NCBI GenBank assembly: GCA_937941715.1
Contig: CALDGX010000072.1
Coordinates: 1-23,844 of the forward strand
Source of the DNA: an uncultured Chloracidobacterium sp.
GTDB lineage: Bacteria; Acidobacteriota; Blastocatellia; Pyrinomonadales; Pyrinomonadaceae
Length of the DNA stretch: 23,844 bases
Reading direction: 5' to 3'
In this document: positions 8,109 through 14,515 of the stretch, piece by piece
Numbering within the stretch: position 1 is the first letter of the stretch
Layout: each line of letters begins with the position of its first letter
The notes under the pieces: model-generated
What the model saw: the letters and a program-made list of their open reading frames with translations, nothing else
What the model was told of the DNA's origin: nothing
Databases searched by the model: none
Program-made: the position numbers and the translations under genes

Positions 8109-8173
8109 TCAGTGAGATCACGATCAGATCACTACTTACGATGCGCCTTGCGATGGCAAAAGATGCAACGGGC

Positions 8174-8207
8174 AAAAAAATGAAGCCGGGCACCGACCCG
8201 GCTTCAT
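8174..8207 (-). terminator. Rho-independent terminator between the two VWFA genes
   Basis: TGAAGCCGGG (8181-8190) and CCCGGCTTCA (8197-8206) make a perfect 10-bp stem around CACCGA. On the minus strand the stem is followed by seven T (the A run at 8174-8180). It ends the transcript of the 8234-9448 gene, so the two VWFA paralogues are not cotranscribed as a simple operon. Confidence 0.92.
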
Positions 8208-8233
8208 TGTTTCATATTCGGTGGCCCGGCGTA

Positions 8234-9448
8234 TCATTTACCGGCCAATGTCCGGTCCGTCTGGCCGACTACATAGCTGTTCTTGGCCCTGACGACCACG
8301 TCGGGCCGCATCACGCGAATCTTGATCTGTTTGCGTTCGCCGACCTTTCCGACCACTTCGGGGTAATATCCGAGCGAGTATTGGCGACGCAATTCTTCGG
8401 CAATGCCGGAGAATGCCGCGTCGATATTCATCAGCGACGACGCCTCGAAAGCCCGTCCGCCGCTGTTTGCGGCCAGCGTCTCGAGATACTTGCGGCCCGT
8501 GTCATATTCGCCCGCACCGCCGCCGCGACGGCCGCCGCCGCCCGTTCCGACATTTACATTGCCGCCCGTCAGGATCGCCCCCAGGATGTCGCCCCACGTC
8601 ACCCGACCGCCCGAGCCACGCGGCCTTGACGGCGGGAACGTCTGTCCCGTACCCATATCACGCGAGGTGTCGTACCGGATCGTGTAGAAAAGGGCGTCGA
8701 CCTCTTCGGTATCCTTGATCGTACTCTGGTATGTAGCATGCTTTGACGTCGTATCGACGCCGTCGGTGAAAAGCACCACGGCCTTTCGCCCGCGGATCTG
8801 GCGGAGTTCCTGATTGATCGCGTAATCGACCGCTTCGTACAGGCCCGTACCGTCGCCAAACTGTGCCTGGCGGATGGCGTCGCGGAGCTGATAGCGGTTA
8901 TTTGTCGGCGGACACAGGACGTTTACGTTCTGGTCGAACGAAATCACCATCACGCGGTCAGCCGGCCGCAGTTTGTCCACAAAGGTGATCGCGGCCTGTT
9001 GGATCTCGTCGATGCGAAACTGCGTCGATGGGCTGACGTCGATCAGCAGAACCACCGTGAACGGCTGTTCGACAGACTGAAAGTAATCGACCTTTTGCTC
9101 GACGCCGTTCTCAAAGATCTTAAAATCCTGTTGACGAAGCCCCGAGATGAACCGGCCGTCGCGGTCGAGCACCGAGACCGGCATCGTGACCAGATTGGTC
9201 TCGACCTTGATCACCTCGTTCTCGTCAAAGATGTCGGGCGTCGCGGTCGCCTCGGGCCGCGGCGACGGCGAATTGCGGCCGCCCTGCAATACCGGCGGGC
9301 CGCCCGGACTCTTCGAGACAGTGTCATTGCCGAGCGTCGGCGGAACCGGCGTCGGGGCGACACGCGGGCGGGTCGAGTTGCTCGACTGCGCCATCGCAAA
9401 ACTCGCCATCAGGCCGAGAAATATCAATCCAACGAGTGCTTTCTTCAT
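8234..9448 (-). CDS. Secreted VWFA-related Acidobacterial-domain protein (copy 2)
   Basis: A 404-residue paralogue of the 6936-8108 protein. Residues 1-21 are a signal peptide ending FAMAQ. A Pro/Ser/Thr-rich linker runs to about residue 75, and the family entry motif is EVIKVETNLVTMPVSVLDRD (78-97). The VWFA domain has Asp137-Ser139-Ser141 (DVSPS), Thr201 in GDGTGLY and Asp229 (FTDGVD), so the metal site is complete. A Gly/Arg-rich loop at 295-314 replaces the Pro-rich insert of copy 1. It ends with YSLGYYP and VVVRAKNSYVV. The ATG at 9448 is preferred over the GTG one codon earlier because AGGGAAC (9457-9463) is well spaced from it. It has its own terminator. The two copies share layout from signal peptide to C-terminus, so they arose by tandem duplication followed by clear divergence. 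Confidence 0.9.
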   Translation of the reverse strand: MKKALVGLIFLGLMASFAMAQSSNSTRPRVAPTPVPPTLGNDTVSKSPGGPPVLQGGRNSPSPRPEATATPDIFDENEVIKVETNLVTMPVSVLDRDGRFISGLRQQDFKIFENGVEQKVDYFQSVEQPFTVVLLIDVSPSTQFRIDEIQQAAITFVDKLRPADRVMVISFDQNVNVLCPPTNNRYQLRDAIRQAQFGDGTGLYEAVDYAINQELRQIRGRKAVVLFTDGVDTTSKHATYQSTIKDTEEVDALFYTIRYDTSRDMGTGQTFPPSRPRGSGGRVTWGDILGAILTGGNVNVGTGGGGRRGGGAGEYDTGRKYLETLAANSGGRAFEASSLMNIDAAFSGIAEELRRQYSLGYYPEVVGKVGERKQIKIRVMRPDVVVRAKNSYVVGQTDRTLAGK

Positions 9449-9524
9449 CACGATCAGTTCCCTGCCTCAAAGCCCGAACCTCGGTAAGGCGATCGCTTTG
9501 ATTGTGCATTACACACTTTCGTTG

Positions 9525-10640
9525 CTAGGAATTTGCGTCGAGCCACGCGATCGCCAGATCGTGAAAACGCCGCCGAACGGAATTCAACAAAATGAACGGG
9601 AGCGGGTGGCAATGGGTCCGGTTGGTGAGGAGAATAAAGACCCTTTCCGCTGTCGGGTCGACCCACAGACTGGTGCCCGTAAACCCAAGATGGCCGAAAC
9701 TGGCAGGCGACATATTCACGCCGGCCGTCGACTCGGGCGTGGACGCGAGCTGAAATCCGATCGAACGATGCTCATTGCCGCCGGGTGAGAAATTGCGTGT
9801 AAAAAGCTCGCAGGTCTCGGCCGAAACAAGCGTCGAATATTGGGGCAGGAACTGGTGAGCAAGCCGAAAAACATTATCGACTGTCGAAAAAAGCCCGGCG
9901 TGGCCCGCGACACCGCCCATGAAATGAGCATTGCCGTCGTGGACCTCGCCCCAGATAACGTCGCCGCGAAACGCTCCCGGCCTGATCGCAAGGTGCGGAA
10001 AGTCCTTTTCGCAGGTCTGCTGTTCAAACCGGTTGCCGATCTCGCTGGCGGCGGTCGCCCGCCGGTAAATGCTCGTTGGGCAGTAGAACGTGCGGTTGAG
10101 CCCGAGCGGCTCAAAGATCATATCGATCGCGGCGTCGTCGAGTCCGGCGCCGGTTATTCGCTCGATCAAGCGGCCGAGAGCGATGTAATTAAGATCGCTG
10201 TAGGTGACCGCGTCAGGCGTATCACGCAGCGGGGTCCGGGCGATCTCGGCAATGATCTCTTCCGGATCGTCGACGCACAAATAGAGCGGCAGCCAGGCAG
10301 CGAGTTTTGATGTGTGGGTCAGCAATTGGCCGACCGTTATCTCATTTTTGTCCGGAGCCGAAAAATCGAGCAGCAGGTCGGAAACGTGATCGTCGAGCGA
10401 GATTTCGCCCCGGTCGATGAGTATCGCGCTGAGCAGGCCCGTGATCAGCGGCTTTGTGAGGCTCGCGAGGTCGTAGATCGTGTCAGGCCGGGCGTCGATG
10501 ACCTCTGGTTCGATGACCGCCCTGCCAAATGCTTCGGCCGCCTTGACCTCGCCCTTTTCAGCTACAAGATACACGGCCGAAGGAAAATCGCCGGCGGCAA
10601 TGCGTTCGAGCAGAAGTTCTGAAACACTGTCGATCATCAT
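9525..10640 (-). CDS. Serine hydrolase of the beta-lactamase / class C PBP family
   Basis: A 371-residue serine hydrolase (beta-lactamase fold, PF00144 type). Key sites are Ser60-Leu-Thr-Lys63 (SxxK nucleophile), Tyr147 in YSDLNY (Tyr-Ser-Asp in place of the classical Tyr-x-Asn, as in many esterase/peptidase members), and HLGFTG at 317-322 in place of the KTG box. There is no signal peptide, so the mature enzyme appears cytoplasmic; members include D-aminopeptidases, esterases and cell-wall recycling enzymes, and the substrate cannot be told here. Its ATG overlaps the stop codon of the upstream Gfo/Idh/MocA gene by four bases (ATGA), a sign of translational coupling. MM at the start leaves two equivalent start codons. 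Confidence 0.88.
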   Translation of the reverse strand: MMIDSVSELLLERIAAGDFPSAVYLVAEKGEVKAAEAFGRAVIEPEVIDARPDTIYDLASLTKPLITGLLSAILIDRGEISLDDHVSDLLLDFSAPDKNEITVGQLLTHTSKLAAWLPLYLCVDDPEEIIAEIARTPLRDTPDAVTYSDLNYIALGRLIERITGAGLDDAAIDMIFEPLGLNRTFYCPTSIYRRATAASEIGNRFEQQTCEKDFPHLAIRPGAFRGDVIWGEVHDGNAHFMGGVAGHAGLFSTVDNVFRLAHQFLPQYSTLVSAETCELFTRNFSPGGNEHRSIGFQLASTPESTAGVNMSPASFGHLGFTGTSLWVDPTAERVFILLTNRTHCHPLPFILLNSVRRRFHDLAIAWLDANS

Positions 10641-11617
10641 TTAAGCGAAAGCCTCGAGGCGTGACTTTCGATCTTGGCCAAAACGCCGACGGCCAGGGCA
10701 AGTGCCCGCCTACCGTCCTCGCCCGTCACCGGCGGCTCGGTGCCATTCTCGATCGAATCGAGAAAAGCGGTGATCTCGGCCCGCAGCGGTTCGATGTCGT
10801 TGATCGTAAGCCGGTCGATCGAGATACCGAGCAGCGGATGAGCGGCGTCCGGGTTGAGCGACGTGAGCGAAGCGAATTTCGTCCCATAGTCGAGGACGGC
10901 ATACGAATTTGTCTGGTAGAACCTCGTCTTGCGGATCTTTTCGGTGCCTATTCGCGACGCCGTGATATTTGCCACGGCTCCGTTCTCAAACTCGATGCGG
11001 GCGTTTGCCGCGTCCACCTTGTCAGACACGACCGGTATCCCGACGGCTCGGATATCCGCGACCGCGACATCGGCCCCGACCAGCCACTGGACCGCGTCGA
11101 GGTCGTGGATCATCACGTCCAGCACCACATCGACGTCGAGTGAGCGGTTCGGGAACGGCGAAACGCGATGTATCTCGAAATACAGCGGATTGGTCACCCT
11201 CGGCCGCAGGGCGACCATCGCGGGATTAAAGCGTTCGAGCTGCCCGGTCATCAATTTGGCTCCCGAGGCGGCGGCGGCCGCGATCATCCGGTCGGCCTCG
11301 TCAAGCGTGAGTGCGATCGGCTTTTCGACCAGGGTGTGAACGCCGGCGGACAGGAACGCACAGGCGATCTCGCAATGAGTTTCGGTCGGCGTCGCGATCG
11401 AGACCATATCGACCCGGCCGAGAAGTTCGCGCCAATCGGTAAACGCGGCGCATCCGTTGTCAGCGGCGACCCTTGCGGCCGTTTCGGCGTCGGCGTCACA
11501 CGCCCCGATCATTTCCACACGCCCTTCGGCGGCGAGTTCGGCGAGGTTTCGGGCGTGATGCCGGCCCAGGCTGCCGGTACCGATCGCGGCGACGCGCAAC
11601 TTTTGATCTATGCTCAT
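10637..11617 (-). CDS. Gfo/Idh/MocA family NAD(P)-dependent oxidoreductase
   Basis: A 326-residue cytoplasmic dehydrogenase. The N-terminal Rossmann domain shows AAIGTGSLGRHHARN (10-24). EKP at 98-100 carries the family catalytic lysine, Lys99. The C-terminal alpha/beta domain includes VMIHDLDAVQWL (168-179), where His171 and Asp172 sit in the substrate pocket. The family oxidises or reduces sugars and sugar nucleotides. The HDLDA pattern is also found in UDP-GlcNAc 3-dehydrogenases of lipid A synthesis (GnnA), but no acyltransferase or transaminase partner is here, so I leave the substrate open. It is first in a two-gene unit with the serine hydrolase and diverges from the membrane glycosyltransferase across only 46 bases, which must hold both promoters. 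Confidence 0.92.
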   Translation of the reverse strand: MSIDQKLRVAAIGTGSLGRHHARNLAELAAEGRVEMIGACDADAETAARVAADNGCAAFTDWRELLGRVDMVSIATPTETHCEIACAFLSAGVHTLVEKPIALTLDEADRMIAAAAASGAKLMTGQLERFNPAMVALRPRVTNPLYFEIHRVSPFPNRSLDVDVVLDVMIHDLDAVQWLVGADVAVADIRAVGIPVVSDKVDAANARIEFENGAVANITASRIGTEKIRKTRFYQTNSYAVLDYGTKFASLTSLNPDAAHPLLGISIDRLTINDIEPLRAEITAFLDSIENGTEPPVTGEDGRRALALAVGVLAKIESHASRLSLK

Positions 11618-11663
11618 AATTTGATAACAAGCTGTTTTTCAGCAATACTTTACATTCTTATTG

Positions 11664-13226
11664 ATGATGCAGGAAATTACAAAGGACGTAAGCCGCGAAC
11701 CAAAGCGAATGCCGCTGATCTTTTGGATCGGTTCGGCCGTTTCGGTCGTTTTTTTGTATTTCTTTGGGCTTACGATCCCGCTGCTCGGGCCGGATGAACC
11801 GAGATATTCGCAGGTCGCCCGCGAAATGTGGTCACGCGGCGATTGGGTCACGCCGACGCTCGGCGGGGCACACTGGTTTGAGAAACCCGCCCTGTTGTAC
11901 TGGCTTGAGATGGTGTCGTTCTCGATCTTCGGCGTCAGCGAATTTTCGGCACGATTTGGCTCGGCCGTTTTCGGGCTCGGCGTCGTTGCGTGTTTGGTCC
12001 TGCTCGGCAACCGGTACGAGACGGCCCAAAACCGGCCGCACGCCGACCGTTCAGCCGAGGTCGGACGCTTTGGGTCGTGGCTGGGGCTGATAGCGGCGAC
12101 ATCGTTGGGCGTCATCGTTTTCTCACGCGGAGCAAGTTTCGACATTATCGTCACGTTCCCATTGACGGCCGCTCTTGTCGGCTTTTTCATCTATGACCAA
12201 TGCAGTGCCGGATCGGCACGTATCAAGTACGCGGGGCTGACGGCGTTCTATCTGTTTATCGGGATCGCGTTGATCGCGAAGGGTTTGATCGGTATCGTAT
12301 TTCCCTTTGCCATCGTCGGCGGCTATTTCGTCCTGCGACGGCGGTTGCCAAGCGTTGGATTTATCGTGAGCCTTTTGTGGGGGACCGTACTGGCGGCGGC
12401 GGTCGCAGCGATATGGTACTGGCCGATGTATCAGACAAATGGGTGGAAGTTCATCGACGAATTTTTCATTCAGCACCATTTTCAGCGGTTCACGTCCAAT
12501 AAGTACATGCATCCGCAGCCCTTCATATTTTTCTTTTGGGTTTTGCCGCTGATGGTCTTGCCGTGGATGCCGGCATTTGTGGCCGCGCTTTGGACATATG
12601 GGCGAAACGCTCTGCGGGCGGCCGACCCGGCGGACGGCCCGCGGCGGTCAACGTCGTTCTTTTCGGATCCGCTGCTGACCTTTTCAGCCGTATGGATGCT
12701 GGTGCCGCTCGCTTTTTTTTCGTTCTCGGGCTCAAAACTGCCGGGTTACATCCTGCCTTCGGTCCCGCCGGCGATCATCATCACCGCGATATTCTTGTAT
12801 CAGCGGCTGGACCTGCCAAAATGGAAACGCGGTGTGATCGCGGCCGCGGGCGGCACGGTGGTCATCAGCTTTGTCTTGCTTCTGTTTGTGGTTCCGCGAT
12901 TTGCGGAGCTCGATTCGACCCGCTCGCTGTTCCGGGCGGCCAATGAACGCGGATTCAAGGAAACACAGGTCTTCAACCTCCATACGATATCGCATAACGC
13001 CGAGTTTTACGCCAGCGGCCGTCTGCTGCGCGATGACACAGGCAAACTTAAACGGCTATACGGCGTGACCGAGGTCAAAGAGGCGATCGAGCGTTCGGGG
13101 CAAAAGACGGCGTTGGTGCTCGTCCCGCTCGAGTATCTGCCCGAGATAATGCGGTATACGGACCTAAACTCAGAGAAATTGGGTGATAACGGCGAGATCG
13201 CGATCGTCGTGTCCTCGCTAAAATAG
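11664..13226 (+). CDS. Integral-membrane glycosyltransferase, ArnT/GT39-like (GT-C fold)
   Basis: A protein of 520 residues with about ten to twelve hydrophobic membrane segments, the first at residues 18-40. GPDEPRYSQVAREM (42-55) holds the acidic pair Asp44-Glu45 in the first periplasmic loop, which is the catalytic signature of GT-C lipid-phosphosugar transferases. WVTPTLGGAHWFEKPALLYW (61-80) is also typical of the ArnT/PMT_2 group. Such enzymes move a sugar from a polyprenyl-phosphate donor to lipid A, a protein or another envelope acceptor on the outer side of the membrane. The C-terminal 110 residues form a soluble domain. Start chosen as ATG 11664; a TTG at 11661 and a second ATG at 11667 are alternatives, and no ribosome site is visible. 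It is convergent with the tsaC gene, eight bases away. Confidence 0.9.
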   Translation: MMQEITKDVSREPKRMPLIFWIGSAVSVVFLYFFGLTIPLLGPDEPRYSQVAREMWSRGDWVTPTLGGAHWFEKPALLYWLEMVSFSIFGVSEFSARFGSAVFGLGVVACLVLLGNRYETAQNRPHADRSAEVGRFGSWLGLIAATSLGVIVFSRGASFDIIVTFPLTAALVGFFIYDQCSAGSARIKYAGLTAFYLFIGIALIAKGLIGIVFPFAIVGGYFVLRRRLPSVGFIVSLLWGTVLAAAVAAIWYWPMYQTNGWKFIDEFFIQHHFQRFTSNKYMHPQPFIFFFWVLPLMVLPWMPAFVAALWTYGRNALRAADPADGPRRSTSFFSDPLLTFSAVWMLVPLAFFSFSGSKLPGYILPSVPPAIIITAIFLYQRLDLPKWKRGVIAAAGGTVVISFVLLLFVVPRFAELDSTRSLFRAANERGFKETQVFNLHTISHNAEFYASGRLLRDDTGKLKRLYGVTEVKEAIERSGQKTALVLVPLEYLPEIMRYTDLNSEKLGDNGEIAIVVSSLK

Positions 13227-13234
13227 CGGCCGCG

Positions 13235-14179
13235 TCAACCCCGGCTCGCTCGACGCAGACGATCCATCAACGCGGTGCCGATCCCATCTTCGGCCACCGA
13301 CTGGCAGTACACTTTCTCGACGCCCTTTCGGTCACACTCGCGAAAGAACTCAAACACTTCGCGGGCGTACTCATCGACGCTTTGGCAAATAAGAACGCTT
13401 TCAAACGCTCGGTCCGGCCTTTCCATCCCGATGAACGCCGCCCGATCGCCGGGATGCGCGTCCGCCGCTTGCGGCACGATCTCGACACTCGCGGCCGGCG
13501 AATAATGCCGATGTTTCAAACCGGGACTTCGCGGGGCGTCCGAAGAGTCAATATCCGGCATAATGGTCGACGGAATGACGCGGCACAGTTCCGCCAGCGT
13601 GACCGAGCCGCTGCGAAGGACCACAGGCACATCGCCCGTACAGTCCACGACCGTCGATTCGAGTCCGATATCCGTCGGGTTTCCCCGCAGAATACAGTCG
13701 ATGCGCCCGTCCAGATCTTCATGGACTGCCCGCCAAGTGGTCGGGCTCGGGCGGCCCGACAGATTTGCCGACGGAGCAACCACCGGCGTCCCGCATTCTT
13801 TCAGAAACCTTTGCGACAGTTCAAATCCGGGCATCCTGATCCCGATCGTATCGAGTCCGGCGGTCGCGATAAGCGGCACACGATCACTTTTTCGCAGAAC
13901 GATCGTCAACGGTCCCGGGAAGAACGCGTCGATGAACCGCCGTGCGTATTCGGTAGTTTCGCTTGCAAGTTCGGCGATCTGCCCGATCTCAGCGATATGA
14001 GCGATCAGCGGATTGTCGGCCGGCCTCATCTTCGCCTCATAGATCGCGGCGACCGCCCGCTCGTCAAATACAGCGGCGCCGAGCCCGTAAACCGTTTCCG
14101 TCGGGAATGCAACGACGCCGCCACGGCGAATGTACCCGGCCGCCTCCTCAGGCGAATCTGTCAAAAAAGTACGCATCAT
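13235..14179 (-). CDS. tsaC: L-threonylcarbamoyladenylate synthase (Sua5/YciO/YrdC, long form)
   Basis: A 314-residue cytoplasmic enzyme that makes threonylcarbamoyl-AMP from threonine, bicarbonate and ATP, the first step toward the t6A base at position 37 of ANN-reading tRNAs. The YrdC domain (about 5-205) shows FPTETVYGLG (25-34), the KMR triad at 50-52, PGPLTIVL (88-95) and SANLSG (137-142) with the conserved Ser and Asn. The Sua5-type extension follows the SPGLKHRHYSP linker (218-228), which gates the active site in long Sua5 proteins, and ends in GIGTALMDRLRRA. Length fits Sua5 rather than short TsaC. The upstream DNA (14180-14220) is AT-rich and may hold its promoter. ATG at 14179 and 14176 are equivalent candidates. 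Confidence 0.94.
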   Translation of the reverse strand: MMRTFLTDSPEEAAGYIRRGGVVAFPTETVYGLGAAVFDERAVAAIYEAKMRPADNPLIAHIAEIGQIAELASETTEYARRFIDAFFPGPLTIVLRKSDRVPLIATAGLDTIGIRMPGFELSQRFLKECGTPVVAPSANLSGRPSPTTWRAVHEDLDGRIDCILRGNPTDIGLESTVVDCTGDVPVVLRSGSVTLAELCRVIPSTIMPDIDSSDAPRSPGLKHRHYSPAASVEIVPQAADAHPGDRAAFIGMERPDRAFESVLICQSVDEYAREVFEFFRECDRKGVEKVYCQSVAEDGIGTALMDRLRRASRG

Positions 14180-14294
14180 TAAAAAAATAGCAAAATTTTA
14201 TGATTTTTCCGCAAAAGGAATTACACCTTCCGTCTTAGTTACGTGGGCGGTTCGAAACTGATAGGGGGACAGCCGGACCATAATTTTATACTTC

Positions 14295-14300
14295 AGGAGA
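14295..14300 (+). promoter_or_regulatory. Strong ribosome binding site of the 22-codon ORF
   Basis: AGGAGA lies six bases upstream of ATG 14307. It is one of the best Shine-Dalgarno matches in the window, and many of the larger genes here have none. This supports real translation of the small ORF. Confidence 0.6.
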
Positions 14301-14306
14301 AATAAT

Positions 14307-14375
14307 ATGTTTGTTACTACCATCGGGATCATCGCAATACTTATCGGCCTTCTTCTTCCGGCAGTTCAGAAATAG
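14307..14375 (+). CDS. Orphan 22-residue hydrophobic peptide resembling a DUF1559 prepilin N-terminal helix
   Basis: The ORF encodes MFVTTIGIIAIL followed by IGLLLPAVQK and a TAG stop. The 15 residues from IIAIL to AVQK are what I recall as the N-terminal helix consensus of DUF1559 (SBP_bac_10) prepilin-like proteins, in which the helix follows a type IV prepilin cleavage site and continues into VREAA. Here there is no upstream GFTLIE cleavage motif, and after the stop the same frame reads an unrelated 13 residues to a second stop, so this is not just a truncated start of a long pilin gene. AGGAGA is six bases before ATG, and a terminator follows 22 bases after the stop. It would be a single membrane helix if made. 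It may instead be a relic or a leader peptide. Function unknown. Confidence 0.5.
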   Translation: MFVTTIGIIAILIGLLLPAVQK

Positions 14376-14397
14376 GGTCACGAAAGCCGGAACAAGC

Positions 14398-14437
14398 CGC
14401 CAGCCAAACCGTAGATCGGTCCGGCTGGCGCTTTTTT
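14398..14437 (+). terminator. Rho-independent terminator after the 22-codon ORF
   Basis: CGCCAGCC (14398-14405) pairs perfectly with GGCTGGCG (14423-14430); inside, ACCG (14408-14411) pairs with CGGT (14417-14420). Six T follow after one C. The 3' half of the stem overlaps a segment that can pair with 14270-14279, so an alternative, non-terminating fold is possible. Confidence 0.85.
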
Positions 14438-14482
14438 ATTTCCGCGGCCCGGCCAGCACCGATGACTGTCGGCCGGTTGTGG

Positions 14483-14500
14483 CGAAAGTCACTTTCGAAA
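14483..14500. promoter_or_regulatory. Palindrome upstream of uvrC, possible operator
   Basis: CGAAAGT and ACTTTCG form a perfect 7-bp inverted repeat around one C (14483-14497), overlapping TTTCGAAA (14493-14500). It lies 15 bases before the uvrC start codon. It does not match the E. coli or Bacillus LexA box, and the binding protein is unknown. Confidence 0.35.
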
Positions 14501-14515
14501 CGTTAAGATATACGG

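Larger units (their letters stand above)
14180..14515. other. Intergenic stretch between tsaC and uvrC holding a small terminated transcript
   Basis: These 336 bases hold no long gene. Positions 14180-14220 are AT-rich and probably serve the minus-strand tsaC promoter. Positions 14270-14437 look like a short plus-strand transcript: a ribosome site, a 22-codon ORF (14307-14375) and a terminator. Within it, CAGCCGGACC (14270-14279) is perfectly complementary to GGTCCGGCTG (14418-14427), and TTCCGGC (14356-14362) to GCCGGAA (14386-14392). The long-range helix would compete with the terminator stem. The last 78 bases contain the uvrC upstream region. Confidence 0.5.

Noticed and set aside
8141..8629. 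162-codon plus-strand frame across the VWFA region
   Set aside because: It is antisense to a clear coding gene and crosses the terminator at 8174-8207; typical high-GC shadow frame.
9503..9515. TGTG-CATTA-CACA as a CRP/FNR-like site before the VWFA gene
   Set aside because: The half-sites are only four bases and no promoter or other copy supports a regulator site.
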